The notes under the pieces: generated by a model
What the model was told of the DNA's origin: nothing
The model's database searches: none
The model's input: the letters and a program-made list of their open reading frames with translations, nothing else
Made by a program: the position numbers and the translations under genes
Part shown: one piece after another, positions 45,034-54,550 of the stretch
Layout of the letters: each line of letters begins with the position of its first letter
Numbering within the stretch: the stretch's first letter is position 1
From: Paraburkholderia sartisoli
GTDB lineage: Bacteria > Pseudomonadota > Gammaproteobacteria > Burkholderiales > Burkholderiaceae
DNA: 64,000 nucleotides
Reading direction: 5' to 3'
Assembly: GCF_900107685.1 (NCBI RefSeq)
Contig: NZ_FNRQ01000003.1
Location: 186,001 to 250,000, forward strand

Positions 45034-46455
45034 CTAGATCGCGAGCACCATGCATACGCCGCACAGTCCGATCACCGCGCAGCTCACGCGGTCCTTGAAC
45101 GCGAACACAATCGGATCGTCGTGCATCTGTCCGCGAAACGCGAACATCCAGATGCGGCTGACCCAGTACAGCGTCAGCGCGAACACCGCCCACATCATCT
45201 GCGGATGACGGTACAGCAGCTTGAGTTCCGGCGAGTTCAGATAGAGCGCCAGCACGAGCACCGCCAGATACGCCGACGACGTGCCGAACGAACGCAGGAT
45301 CGACATGTCCTGCGTGATGTAGCCCCGCCCCGCCGCTTCCATCTTGCCAAGACGCAGGATGCTTTCGAGTTCCACGTAGCGCTTGACCATTGCAAGGCTC
45401 AGGAAGATCGGCACGCAGAACAGGATCAACCAGTACGACAGCGCGATATCGTTCGCCGCGCCGCCCGCGATCACGCGCACGGTATAAAGGCACGCGAGCG
45501 TGAACACGTCGATGAGCGCCATGCGCTTCAGGCTGAACGAATATGCGACGGTCACGGCAAGGTAGCCGGCCAGCACGACGCAGAACTGCCACGGCAGCAG
45601 TGCCGCGAGACTCGCACCCGCGACCAGCAGCACGATCGTCATCACGATCCCGAACGACAGCGGCAGATTCCCCGATGCGAACGGCCGGCTGCGCTTGCGC
45701 GCATGCCGGCGGTCGGCGTCGAGATCGAGCATGTCGTTGAGCAGATAAACCGACGACGCGCACAGGCTGAACGACGCAAAGGCCACGCACGCGGCGATGA
45801 TCGCGTTCACGTCGGTGAAGCGGTGGGCCGTCAGCAGCGGCACGAAGATCAGCACGTTCTTGACCCATTGATGCACGCGCATTTCCTTCAGCACGAGCGG
45901 GATGATCCGGCGCTTGCGCTCGAAGAAGATGATCGCCTGATTGACCTTGCGGGCCGCGGCGGCCATGTGCTTGTCGCCGACGACAATCGCCTGCCGCGCC
46001 CTGCGCCACACGGGCACGTCCGCGAGCGCGTCGCCGCAGTAGTCGAAACCGTGGTCGCCGAACTGTTCGACGAGCGCATCGGCCTTGTTGCGACCCATCA
46101 GGTTGTGATCCGCGGTGCTCGCGAGCACGCCCTGGAAGAGCCCAAAATGATCGGCGACCTGGCTGGCGAAGCGCTGGTTCGACGCGGTACACAGATAAAG
46201 CGTGCGGCCGGCGGAATGCTCGTCGCGCAGATAGTCGACGAGCTGCGTGTTATATGGCAGCACGCCGACGTCGATCGTCACGCGTTTTGCGATCTGTTCC
46301 TTCAGATATGCCTTGCCGTGCAGCGCCCAGCCGATGCACAGAAAGAGCGCAAGCGGATTCTGCTTCAGCAGCACGAGGAAGCTTTCGAGCAGGAAGTCGG
46401 TTCGCGTGAGCGTGCCGTCCAGATCCACACACAGCGGGATCGTCGCGCTTGTCAT
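45034..46455 (-). CDS. HAD phosphatase-UbiA prenyltransferase fusion (DPPR synthase-like)
   Basis: This 473-residue protein fuses a HAD domain (about 1-190) with a UbiA-type membrane prenyltransferase (about 195-473). The HAD motifs are CVDLDGTLT, TASNQ and GDALADVP. The UbiA part has the Mg-binding NDMLDLDADRRH and IDVFTLACLYTVRVIAG, and about nine TM. In mycobacteria UbiA (Rv3806c) makes decaprenyl-phospho-5-phosphoribose and a separate phosphatase removes the 5'-phosphate. The fusion plausibly does both. It ends a cluster with GtrA, DprE2-like and DprE1-like genes, supporting polyprenyl-phospho-ribose/arabinose synthesis. Confidence 0.85.
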   Translation of the reverse strand: MTSATIPLCVDLDGTLTRTDFLLESFLVLLKQNPLALFLCIGWALHGKAYLKEQIAKRVTIDVGVLPYNTQLVDYLRDEHSAGRTLYLCTASNQRFASQVADHFGLFQGVLASTADHNLMGRNKADALVEQFGDHGFDYCGDALADVPVWRRARQAIVVGDKHMAAAARKVNQAIIFFERKRRIIPLVLKEMRVHQWVKNVLIFVPLLTAHRFTDVNAIIAACVAFASFSLCASSVYLLNDMLDLDADRRHARKRSRPFASGNLPLSFGIVMTIVLLVAGASLAALLPWQFCVVLAGYLAVTVAYSFSLKRMALIDVFTLACLYTVRVIAGGAANDIALSYWLILFCVPIFLSLAMVKRYVELESILRLGKMEAAGRGYITQDMSILRSFGTSSAYLAVLVLALYLNSPELKLLYRHPQMMWAVFALTLYWVSRIWMFAFRGQMHDDPIVFAFKDRVSCAVIGLCGVCMVLAI

Positions 46456-46654
46456 GTCACACCTCGCCGCCGCAGCGTCGTTTCGCAATGAGCCAGATGT
46501 CGCCGCGATGCCGGCGCCGCACCCGAACATGGCGGGCAATGCGCACCGGAAAGCGGCTGTCGGTGTAACGCGCGCTCCACTCGCGGTATCGCACGTTACT
46601 GTCTGAATCCTAAAGGCGCGGCGCGCGGCGCTCTGTGCGCCAGCGCACTCCGGA

Positions 46655-47080
46655 TCACGCGAAAACGAAACGCTTGTCGAGGTGATATTTGGCGAGATAG
46701 CCGAGCACGAGGCCGATGGCGCCGCCGGTGAGCCGCGCGGGCTCGGTGTGGAAAATCGCGTCGGCGCCGAACTCCACCGCCCAGAAAACCAGCGTCGTGC
46801 CGAGCCCCATCGCGACGTACATCACGAACGTCTGGATGCCGTGCGCGACGCTGCGATGCGGATAACGGAAGATCCACGCCTTGTCGAGCAGGTATTTGAC
46901 GACGAGGCCCACGCCCGTGCCGATGCAGACGGACAGCGGCACCGCGAACCGGCCGTGATAGAACCAGAACGCCAGCTTCTGGCTGCCGAGATTCGCCGCG
47001 ATCGAAATCGCCGCGAAAATCGCATACCAGACGACAAGGCGCGAGCGGCCCAGCGGCGCGTCCAGCGTCGGGGTGTTCAT
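46655..47080 (-). CDS. GtrA family membrane protein
   Basis: This 141-residue protein with four TM helices belongs to the GtrA family, implicated in moving polyprenyl-phosphate sugars across the membrane or stabilising that step. It includes FWAVEFGADAIFH and LGYLAKYHLDKRFVF, common to the family. In mycobacteria GtrA-like Rv3789 is encoded next to DprE1/DprE2. Here it lies 97 nt downstream of the DprE2-like gene. Confidence 0.85.
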   Translation of the reverse strand: MNTPTLDAPLGRSRLVVWYAIFAAISIAANLGSQKLAFWFYHGRFAVPLSVCIGTGVGLVVKYLLDKAWIFRYPHRSVAHGIQTFVMYVAMGLGTTLVFWAVEFGADAIFHTEPARLTGGAIGLVLGYLAKYHLDKRFVFA

Positions 47081-47177
47081 GCTGGCCTCCGCGCGCCCCG
47101 AAACCCGGCGTCCGCCTGTCTCGCCGGGTTATTCAACGTACACGGGAACGCCCACGACGCCGCATGGAAGGCCGCAC

Positions 47178-47918
47178 TCACAGCGAAACCCGCTTGAACA
47201 CGAACTCCGGCAGCGAGCGGATGACCAGCATGATCGCGCTCCAGAACCACGGGGTGTAGAGCGCGTCCCGGCCGCGCTCGATCGCGCGCACGATATCGGT
47301 CGCCACGCGGTCCGGCGAGGCGACGAGCGGCCCGGGCAACGACAGTCCGGCTGTCATCGGCGTGTCGACGAAACCCGGCTTGATCGTCAGCACGCGCACG
47401 CCGGATTTGAAAAGCCGCGCCCGCAACCCTTCGCAGAAGGTGCCCACGGCGGCCTTCGCGGCCCCGTACACGTAATTCGACGGCCGTCCGCGGTCCCCCG
47501 CCACCGACGAAATCACGGCGATCGTGCCGCTTTTCTGGCTTTCGAATACGCCCGCGAGCAACGTGAGCAGCGCGATCGTCGACATCGCGTTGGTCGACAG
47601 TTCGCGCATGGCTGCCTCGACGTCGCGCTCGCACTGCGCCTGGTCGGACAGCGTGCCGTGCGCGATCAGCATGATGTCGATCCGTCCGAGCGCCGCCTGG
47701 CAGGCCTTCAGCATCGCGGCGTGCTGCGCATGGTCGTTCATGTCGAGCCTGTGCGTCGCCACCGAGGGCGCGCCGCGCACGCGCAGATCCTGCGCGACGG
47801 CTTCGAGCCGGACTTCATGCCGGCCGGTCAGGAAGAGGTTCGCGCCCTCCTTCGCCCAGCGCCGCGCGCATGCCACGGCAATGGCGGACGAGCCGCCCAC
47901 GATCAGGATGTTTTTCAT
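47178..47918 (-). CDS. DprE2-like SDR (polyprenyl-phospho-2'-ketoribose reductase)
   Basis: This 246-residue classical SDR has LIVGGSSAIAVACARRW, SSVAG and the catalytic YGAAK. It best fits DprE2, which reduces the 2'-keto intermediate to arabinose. The start overlaps the DprE1-like stop as ATGA, so the pair is translationally coupled, as expected for the two-step epimerase. The C-terminal stretch (TPWFWSAIMLVIRSLPEFVFKR) resembles the membrane-facing end of DprE2 proteins. Confidence 0.82.
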   Translation of the reverse strand: MKNILIVGGSSAIAVACARRWAKEGANLFLTGRHEVRLEAVAQDLRVRGAPSVATHRLDMNDHAQHAAMLKACQAALGRIDIMLIAHGTLSDQAQCERDVEAAMRELSTNAMSTIALLTLLAGVFESQKSGTIAVISSVAGDRGRPSNYVYGAAKAAVGTFCEGLRARLFKSGVRVLTIKPGFVDTPMTAGLSLPGPLVASPDRVATDIVRAIERGRDALYTPWFWSAIMLVIRSLPEFVFKRVSL

Positions 47919-49237
47919 GGCTGTGTGGTCCGTTTCCAGAAGCGGGACATCAGGGCGGGATCGCGATTGCGTTCGAGTTCCTGCCACGCGGGATACGCGG
48001 CGCGAAAGTCCGCCCCGCTCATGTGGGCGTCCTTCGCCGGATACTGGCGGCCACCCGCTTCGTTGACGATTGCGTCGAGCCGCAAAAAGAGCGTTTCGTT
48101 GCGGCGGGCGTGCTGCGGGAAATCAAGCGCCAGCGAGACGCCCGGCATCGGAAACGAAATCAGCCCCGGCGAAACCAGCGTGCCGCAGCGTTTCAGCACC
48201 GCGAGACACGAGCCGAGTCCGCTTTTTGCAATCGTCGCAAGAATTTCCTTCAGCGCATCGCGCGAAGCCGCCTCGGGAATCACGCATTGATGCTGCTGGA
48301 AGCCGCGTCGCCCGTAAATGCGATTCCAGTTGCGCACGCCGTCGAGCGGATAGAAAAAGCTCGCGAAATCGACGCTCGCGTGTTCGACGCGCTGCGACTG
48401 CCGCCGGTAATAGAACGCGTTGAAGATTTTCAGCGTGTGGCGGTTCACCGGCGACCACGGCAACACGAACGGCACGTTGCGCCGGCGGGTGCCCTTGATG
48501 GAGAAATCGCCGTCCGCCGCGTGATCGCCGGACATGTAGATGCCGCGCCCGAGCGCATCGCCGCTCGCGAGGCAGTCGACCCACGCCACGCCGTATTCGT
48601 GACACGGATCGAGTTCGTCCGAAAGCGCGAGGAATTCGTCGAGATGGGCAAAGCGGATGCTCGTCATCGAAATGCGGCCGGAGCGCACTGGCATCAGCTG
48701 GATTTCGACCCATTCGATGACGCCGGTCAGGCCGAGCCCGCCGATCGTCGCGCGAAACAGTCCGTCGTTTTCGCCCGGCGCGCATTCGGCCGGTTCGCGA
48801 TCCGAGCGCAGCAGCGAAAACCGCCTGACGTGGCGTCCGAACGTGCCGCGTACGTGATGGTTCTTGCCGTGGACGTCGTTGGCGACCGCGCCGGCGAGCG
48901 TCACGAACTGCGTGCCGGGCGTGACCGGCAGCATCCAGCCGCGCGGAATCGACAGCTCCAGCACCTCGCCGAGCGTCACGCCGGCTTCCGCGCGCAGGAC
49001 GCCCCGTTCCCAGTCGGCGCTGATAAAGCGGCCGAGGCCGCGCATATGCAGGACGTGATCGGTCGCCGCCAGACAGCTGTCGCCATAGCTGCGGCCGTTG
49101 CCGAACGGCAAGGTCGTGCCGAAGCGCGCGCGCGTGTCGTCCAGTTCGGCCTGGACGGCATCTCGCCACGACAACGGATGACTGGATTGAGGCGCGTAGG
49201 GGTAATGCCCCCACGACTGGAGCTTCGACGCGCTCAT
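47915..49237 (-). CDS. DprE1-like FAD-dependent oxidoreductase (polyprenyl-phospho-ribose 2'-oxidase)
   Basis: This 440-residue VAO-type flavoprotein has the FAD motif PFGNGRSYGDS (45-54), VANDVHGKNHH (118-128) and the C-terminal YPAKDAH with Lys402, which aligns with the DprE1 catalytic lysine. DprE1 oxidises the 2'-OH of decaprenyl-phospho-ribose; DprE2 then gives the arabinose epimer. Where M. tuberculosis DprE1 has Cys387, the residue is Ala370 (GVSLALDF). It begins the four-gene cluster (DprE1, DprE2, GtrA, HAD-UbiA). Confidence 0.85.
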   Translation of the reverse strand: MSASKLQSWGHYPYAPQSSHPLSWRDAVQAELDDTRARFGTTLPFGNGRSYGDSCLAATDHVLHMRGLGRFISADWERGVLRAEAGVTLGEVLELSIPRGWMLPVTPGTQFVTLAGAVANDVHGKNHHVRGTFGRHVRRFSLLRSDREPAECAPGENDGLFRATIGGLGLTGVIEWVEIQLMPVRSGRISMTSIRFAHLDEFLALSDELDPCHEYGVAWVDCLASGDALGRGIYMSGDHAADGDFSIKGTRRRNVPFVLPWSPVNRHTLKIFNAFYYRRQSQRVEHASVDFASFFYPLDGVRNWNRIYGRRGFQQHQCVIPEAASRDALKEILATIAKSGLGSCLAVLKRCGTLVSPGLISFPMPGVSLALDFPQHARRNETLFLRLDAIVNEAGGRQYPAKDAHMSGADFRAAYPAWQELERNRDPALMSRFWKRTTQP

Positions 49238-49340
49238 TGGCTGCCACGATGGACGGGGTATGAGCGCATCCTGGCACGAAAAGGCCGCCCGCCGCGTGGG
49301 TTACCTCACAGACAGCGAGACCTCGTGGCGCACACGCCGC

Positions 49341-50372
49341 TCAATAGGTATCGAAGGCGCGCTGCAGCACGACCGGGCCGGTTGCGCCGGTGGCGAGCGC
49401 CAGCATCAGCAGCACGCGCGACTTGTACGGATTCAACCCGTTCGCGGCGACAAACCCGAGCGTGTCGTCGGGCGCGGCGCCGTTGCGCATCACGTGGCCG
49501 GCGCCGACCCGCGACGCGCGCACGACGGCCACGCCCTGCGACACGGCGTCCGCGAGCGCCTGCTGGATCGACGCATGGATCGAGCCGTTCCCGGTGCCCG
49601 CGACCACGATGCCGCGCACGCCCGCCGCGACAAACGCGTCGACGGCCATGCGCGACGCGCCCGCGTAGCTCGTGACGATCTCGACGTCGGGCCATTGCGC
49701 GCCGATCACGAATTCGGTGGCGATCGTATGCGCGCGCACCACGCTGCGCTGAAACTCGACGCGTCCGTCCTGCACCCAGCCCAGCGCGCCCACTTCGGGC
49801 GACTGGAACGCGTCGACGGCGAACGTGCTGGTTTTCACGACGTCGCGCGCGCTGTGAATCCGGTTATTGACCGCGACGAGCACGCCCTGCCCGTGCGCCG
49901 CGGCACTGGCGGCCACGACGACCGCGTTCAGCAGGTTCAGCGGCCCGTCGGCGGAGAGCGCCGTGGAGGGTCGCATGGCGGCGCTCAGCACGACCGGCTT
50001 CGTGCTCTTCACGGTGAGATGCAGCAGATACGCGGTCTCTTCGAGCGTATCCGTGCCGTGCGTGATGACGACGCCGTCGACGTCGTCCGCCGCGAGCAGC
50101 GCGTTCACGCGTTGCGCGAGCGTGGTCCACAGCGCGAGCGCCATGTCCTTGCTGTCGATGCTGGCGACCTGTTCGGCCCGCACCTGTGCCACGCCCGCGA
50201 GCGCCGGCACCGCCGCGAGCAGCCGGTCGACGCCGACCACGCCTGCCTGATAACCGGCGGTGTTCGTGGCGTCGGCGGCGGAACCGGCGATCGTGCCGCC
50301 CGTCGCAAGCACGGCGATACGCGGCAAGCCGCTTGACGGCGCCACGCCGGAGGAAGAAGTGGAAGTATTCAT
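49341..50372 (-). CDS. L-asparaginase (type II-like, no signal peptide)
   Basis: This 343-residue asparaginase hydrolyses L-asparagine to aspartate and ammonia. The two catalytic Thr motifs are LATGGTIAGS and VVITHGTDTLEET. It resembles the periplasmic type II enzymes but starts MNTSTSSSG without a signal peptide, so it is probably cytoplasmic. A TACAAT -10 lies only 7 nt before the ATG and no Shine-Dalgarno is present, which suggests a leaderless mRNA. A (CATCGC)8 repeat lies upstream. Confidence 0.92.
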   Translation of the reverse strand: MNTSTSSSGVAPSSGLPRIAVLATGGTIAGSAADATNTAGYQAGVVGVDRLLAAVPALAGVAQVRAEQVASIDSKDMALALWTTLAQRVNALLAADDVDGVVITHGTDTLEETAYLLHLTVKSTKPVVLSAAMRPSTALSADGPLNLLNAVVVAASAAAHGQGVLVAVNNRIHSARDVVKTSTFAVDAFQSPEVGALGWVQDGRVEFQRSVVRAHTIATEFVIGAQWPDVEIVTSYAGASRMAVDAFVAAGVRGIVVAGTGNGSIHASIQQALADAVSQGVAVVRASRVGAGHVMRNGAAPDDTLGFVAANGLNPYKSRVLLMLALATGATGPVVLQRAFDTY

Positions 50373-50379
50373 GGCGGCG

Positions 50380-50407
50380 ATTGTAAGCGATGCGCGGCGC
50401 GGTTCCA
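50380..50407 (-). promoter_or_regulatory. Candidate promoter of the asparaginase gene (leaderless)
   Basis: Minus strand TGGAAC (50407-50402), 16 bp, TACAAT (50385-50380). The -10 ends 7 nt before the ATG, so transcription should start at or near the start codon. Confidence 0.4.
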
Positions 50408-50445
50408 CGCGGCGTATGCCCGACCGCGCGGACGCATTATTCTCG

Positions 50446-50493
50446 CATCGCCATCGCCATCGCCATCGCCATCGCCATCGCCATCGCCATCGC
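50446..50493. repeat. Hexanucleotide tandem repeat (CATCGC)8
   Basis: Eight perfect CATCGC units (GCGATG on the other strand) lie between the cysB-type gene and the asparaginase gene, about 40 bp upstream of the asparaginase -35. Confidence 0.98.
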
Positions 50494-50508
50494 CACCCCG
50501 AACGACGC

Positions 50509-51435
50509 TCAGGCCGCCTCGCGCAACTGCGCTGCGATTTCCGTTTCGTTCAGCTGCGGCGCGAACATTTCGATCAACCGGTACGCGTATGCCCGCAGGA
50601 ACGCGCCCTTGCGCAGGCCGACGCGCGTCGTGCTCGCCTCGAACAGGTGCTGCGTGTCGAGCGCGACGAGTTCCGTGTCGCGCTTCGCGTCATAGGCCAT
50701 CGCCGCGACGATGCCGATGCCCATGCCGAGTTCGACGTAGGTCTTGATCACGTCGGCGTCGATCGCGGTCAGCACGACGTCGGGCAACGCGCCCGCCTTT
50801 GTGAACGCCTGGTCGATGTGCGAGCGGCCCGTGAAATCCTGATCGTAGGTGACGATCGGGAATTCGGCGATTTCGTCGAGCGTCAGATTCGGCCGGCCGA
50901 CGAGCGGATGGCCCTTCGGCACCACCACCACGTGGTGCCACGAGTAGCACGGGAACGTGAGGATGTCTGGATAGCGGTCGAGCGCCTCGGTCGAAATCCC
51001 GATGTCCGCCTCGCCGTTGATGATCATCTGCGCGATCTGCTGCGGGCTGCCCTGACGCAGCGCGAGATGCACCTTCGGGAATACTTCCGTGAACTGGCGG
51101 ATCACCTTCGGCAGCGCGTAGCGCGCCTGCGTGTGCGTGGTGGCGACGACCAGATGGCCGCTGTCCTGCTCGGCGAACTGGCGCGCGACGCGGCGCAGGT
51201 TCTCCGCGTCGAGCAGCATCCGCTCGATCAGCTGATGCACCGCCTTGCCCGGCTCGGTCAGCCCCGTCAGCCGCTTGCCGCGACGGATGAAGATATCGAC
51301 GCCGAGTTCGTCCTCGAGGTCCTTGATCTGTTTCGACACGCCCGACTGCGACGTGTACAGCACGTTCGCGACTTCCGTCAGGTTCATGTTCTGGCGCACC
51401 GCTTCGCGCACAAAACGCAGTTGCTGGAAATTCAT
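50509..51435 (-). CDS. cysB: CysB family LysR regulator of sulfur assimilation
   Basis: This 308-residue CysB/Cbl-type regulator starts MNFQQLRFVREAVRQNMNLTEVANVLYTSQ, the HTH of CysB. It has the LTTHTQARYALP-like TTHTQARYALPKVI sensing segment. CysB proteins activate sulfate assimilation genes with N-acetylserine. It lies downstream of cysA on the same strand and may end the operon; Cbl is an alternative name. Confidence 0.92.
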   Translation of the reverse strand: MNFQQLRFVREAVRQNMNLTEVANVLYTSQSGVSKQIKDLEDELGVDIFIRRGKRLTGLTEPGKAVHQLIERMLLDAENLRRVARQFAEQDSGHLVVATTHTQARYALPKVIRQFTEVFPKVHLALRQGSPQQIAQMIINGEADIGISTEALDRYPDILTFPCYSWHHVVVVPKGHPLVGRPNLTLDEIAEFPIVTYDQDFTGRSHIDQAFTKAGALPDVVLTAIDADVIKTYVELGMGIGIVAAMAYDAKRDTELVALDTQHLFEASTTRVGLRKGAFLRAYAYRLIEMFAPQLNETEIAAQLREAA

Positions 51436-51507
51436 GTTCTCGTCCCGGGTTGAACCGCAGTCAGGTTGGGTTGATTCGTGTGCAGGCGTGCGTGCCCGGC
51501 TCCCCGA

Positions 51508-52566
51508 TCACGGCGCGGGAAACACGCGCAGCGCACGCGGCACGGCCGTCACGCCGTCGCCGACATTGAGCCGCAACTCACGCCACGTCTCGCGGTCGAG
51601 CTCGGCTTCGAGCACGCGGCCTTCGTGTCCCTCGAGCTCGACGCGCACCGAACCGCCGAGCGTCACGACGCGCCGCACGCCGACCGTGATGCCGTCGCGA
51701 TGGCTGTCCGCTCCCGAATACAACGCGAGGTCGTGCGGGCGCACATACGCGAACGCCGGGCCTTCGAAGCCTGCCGCCACGGAAACCGGCAACGCCGCGC
51801 CGTCGACCACGAAGCCGCCGCCATCCACCTTGCCGTGCAGACGGTTCGCCGCGCCGAGGAATTCGTAGACGAACGGTGTCTGCGGATGGTCGTACACGTC
51901 CTGCGGGCTGCCGACCTGCTCCACGTGCCCGCGATTCAGCACGACGATGCGGTCGGCCACTTCGAGCGCCTCTTCCTGGTCGTGCGTGACGAAGATCGTC
52001 GAGATATGCAGGTCGTCGTGCAGACGCCGCAGCCAGCTGCGCAGCTCCTTGCGCACCTTCGCGTCGAGCGCGCCGAACGGCTCGTCGAGCAGCAGCACTT
52101 TCGGCTCGACAGCAAGCGCGCGAGCGAGCGCGATCCGCTGACGCTGGCCGCCCGACAGCTCCGACGGAAAGCGTTGCGCGAGCCAGTCGAGCTGCACGAG
52201 CTTCAGCAGTTCATGCACTTTCTCACGGATCACCGCTTCCGGCGGACGCTCCTTGCGCGGCTTGACCCTGAGACCGAACGCGACGTTTTCGAACACCGTC
52301 ATGTGACGGAACAGCGCGTAATGCTGGAACACGAAGCCGACCTGACGCTCGCGCGCACCGACCGCGGCGACGTCCTGACCTTGCAGCACGACCTGACCGG
52401 CGTCGGCGTATTCGAGCCCGGCGATCACCCGCAGCAGCGTGGTCTTGCCACACCCCGAAGGCCCGAGCAGCGCGACGAGTTCGCCCGGCGGAAAATCGAG
52501 CGACACGTTGTCGAGCGCGGTGAAATCGCCAAAACGCTTCTGCAGGTTACGAACGGTGATGCCCAT
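51508..52566 (-). CDS. cysA: Sulfate/thiosulfate ABC transporter ATPase CysA
   Basis: CysA (352 aa) powers sulfate uptake. Walker [10 protein letters not shown], signature [15 protein letters not shown] and Walker [13 protein letters not shown] are intact; the C-terminal regulatory domain includes [12 protein letters not shown]. It follows cysW by 12 nt. Confidence 0.95.
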   Translation of the reverse strand: MGITVRNLQKRFGDFTALDNVSLDFPPGELVALLGPSGCGKTTLLRVIAGLEYADAGQVVLQGQDVAAVGARERQVGFVFQHYALFRHMTVFENVAFGLRVKPRKERPPEAVIREKVHELLKLVQLDWLAQRFPSELSGGQRQRIALARALAVEPKVLLLDEPFGALDAKVRKELRSWLRRLHDDLHISTIFVTHDQEEALEVADRIVVLNRGHVEQVGSPQDVYDHPQTPFVYEFLGAANRLHGKVDGGGFVVDGAALPVSVAAGFEGPAFAYVRPHDLALYSGADSHRDGITVGVRRVVTLGGSVRVELEGHEGRVLEAELDRETWRELRLNVGDGVTAVPRALRVFPAP

Positions 52567-52578
52567 GTGCTGCTCTCC

Positions 52579-53547
52579 TTACTGAACCGGACGGCCGGCC
52601 GCCTGCGACGGCGCCGGCGACAGGGTGACGGGGCCGGCGTACGCGGGTACGGCCCGCGCATCGACCCGTTCCGCCGACAAATGACGTTCCGCAAGCAGCT
52701 TCAGGGCCAGCGTGACGAGCGCCAGCAGCGCGAGCACGGAGGCCACGGCGAACGCCGCGGAAAAGTTGTATTCGTTGTAGAGAATCTCGACGTGCAGCGG
52801 CATCGTGTCGGTCTGTCCGCGAATATGGCCCGACACCACCGATACCGCACCGAACTCGCCCATCGCGCGCGCGTTACAGAGAATCACGCCGTACAGCAGA
52901 CCCCAGCGGACGTTCGGCAGCGTGACGCGGCGAAACATCTGCCAGCCCGATGCGCCGAGCACGTGCGCGGCTTCTTCTTCGTCGTTGCCCTGCGCCTGCA
53001 TCAGTGGAATCAGCTCGCGCGCGACGAACGGAAACGTGACGAAGATCGTCGCGAGCACGATGCCCGGCACGGCGAAGATGATCTGCACGTTGTGATCCTG
53101 GAGCCACGGTCCGAACCAGCCCTGCGCGCCGAACATCAGCACGTAGATCAGGCCCGAGATCACCGGCGACACGGAGAACGGCAGGTCGATCAGCGTCGTG
53201 AGGAGCGCCTTGCCGCGGAATTCGAACTTCGCGATGCACCACGAAGCGGCGAGCCCGAACACGAGATTCAGCGGCACGGCGATCGCCGCGGTGATCACGG
53301 TGAGCTGGATGGCCGACAGCGCATCCGGATCGGCCAGCGCCTCGAAGTAGAAGGCGATGCCCTTGCTGAACGCCTGATAGAACACCGCCGCGAGTGGCAC
53401 GACCAGGAAGAGCGCGAGAAACAGCAGCGCAACGCCGACCAGCAGCCAGCGCACGGCGCGCCTTTCCGTCACCGGATCGGGGCGGCGGCGCACGGCTTCG
53501 GCTCCCGGCGGGTTGCCCGGGACTGTCGTCACGGAATCGCGGCTCAT
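52579..53547 (-). CDS. cysW: Sulfate ABC transporter permease CysW
   Basis: CysW (322 aa) is one of two membrane subunits of the sulfate transporter, with six TM and the EAA-type ATPase-coupling loop [22 protein letters not shown]. The start [11 protein letters not shown] overlaps the cysT stop (ATGA). A proline-rich C-terminal tail (VTLSPAPSQ) is variable. Confidence 0.93.
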   Translation of the reverse strand: MSRDSVTTVPGNPPGAEAVRRRPDPVTERRAVRWLLVGVALLFLALFLVVPLAAVFYQAFSKGIAFYFEALADPDALSAIQLTVITAAIAVPLNLVFGLAASWCIAKFEFRGKALLTTLIDLPFSVSPVISGLIYVLMFGAQGWFGPWLQDHNVQIIFAVPGIVLATIFVTFPFVARELIPLMQAQGNDEEEAAHVLGASGWQMFRRVTLPNVRWGLLYGVILCNARAMGEFGAVSVVSGHIRGQTDTMPLHVEILYNEYNFSAAFAVASVLALLALVTLALKLLAERHLSAERVDARAVPAYAGPVTLSPAPSQAAGRPVQ

Positions 53548-54455
53548 TGCGCACCTCCGGCAACGACGGCGCCCGCGCTGTTCGCGTGCGACCCCGGCGG
53601 CACCGCCGGCCCGGACGCACCGCGGCTCGTGCGCCGTTGCAGATACCACTGCAGCGTGTTGATCAGCAGCAGCATCAGGAACGACACGACCAGCATGACG
53701 ACGGCCAGCGCCGTCGCGCCCGCATAGTCATACTGTTCGAGCTTGGTGATGATGAGGAGCGACGTGATTTCGGACTTCATCGGCACGTTGCCCGCGATGA
53801 AAATCACCGAGCCGTACTCGCCGAGCGCACGGGCGAAGGCCAGCGCGAAACCTGTCAGCAGCGCGGGGAAAACGGAGGGCAGCACGACCCGGCGAAACGT
53901 CAGCCAGCGCGACGCGCCGAGGCAGGCGGCGGCTTCTTCCTGTTCGCGCTCGAATTCCTCGAGCACCGGCTGCACGGTGCGCACGACGAACGGCAAGCCG
54001 ATGAACGTCAGCGCGACCAGCACGCCCGCCGGCGTGAACGCGATCTTGATGCCGAGCGGCACGAGAAACTGTCCGAGCCAGCCGTTGCCCGCATACACGG
54101 CGGCCAGCGAAATGCCGGCCACGGAAGTCGGCAGCGCGAACGGCAGATCGACGACGGCATCGACGATGCGCCTGAACGGAAACGTGTAGCGCACCAGCAC
54201 CCACGCCACCAGAAAGCCGAACACCGCGTTGATCAGCGCGCCGCCGAGCGCGGCGAAGAACGTCAGCCGGTACGAGGCGAGCACGCGCGGCGACGTCACG
54301 GCGCGCACGAACTGCGACCAGTCGAGCGTCGCGGTTTTCAGGAAGGTCGCCGCAAGCGGAATCAGCACCACGAGGCTCAGATACGCCACGGTGATGCCGA
54401 GTGTCAGGCCAAAGCCGGGTAACGCACTCGGCTTGCGGAAGGTCAACGTCGTCAT
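53544..54455 (-). CDS. cysT: Sulfate ABC transporter permease CysT (CysU)
   Basis: CysT (303 aa) pairs with CysW. It has the [27 protein letters not shown] N-terminal helix and the EAA loop [21 protein letters not shown]. It is preceded by sbp with a hairpin (54551-54585) in the 165-nt gap. Confidence 0.93.
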   Translation of the reverse strand: MTTLTFRKPSALPGFGLTLGITVAYLSLVVLIPLAATFLKTATLDWSQFVRAVTSPRVLASYRLTFFAALGGALINAVFGFLVAWVLVRYTFPFRRIVDAVVDLPFALPTSVAGISLAAVYAGNGWLGQFLVPLGIKIAFTPAGVLVALTFIGLPFVVRTVQPVLEEFEREQEEAAACLGASRWLTFRRVVLPSVFPALLTGFALAFARALGEYGSVIFIAGNVPMKSEITSLLIITKLEQYDYAGATALAVVMLVVSFLMLLLINTLQWYLQRRTSRGASGPAVPPGSHANSAGAVVAGGAQ

Positions 54456-54550
54456 GCTGGATGCTCGTTCTGGGTTAAAACCGCGTTCCGTTCACGCTCG
54501 ATACACGCGAAAGCGGGTTTAGCCGGGTTGAAACTTCGGGGTCCATCCAG

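Noticed and set aside
50446..50493. Hexamer array as a CRISPR
   Set aside because: The units are directly adjacent hexamers with no spacers.
51478..53727. Long plus-strand frame (about 749 codons) across cysA-cysW
   Set aside because: It is antisense to confident genes and has low-complexity Arg/His/Gln composition.
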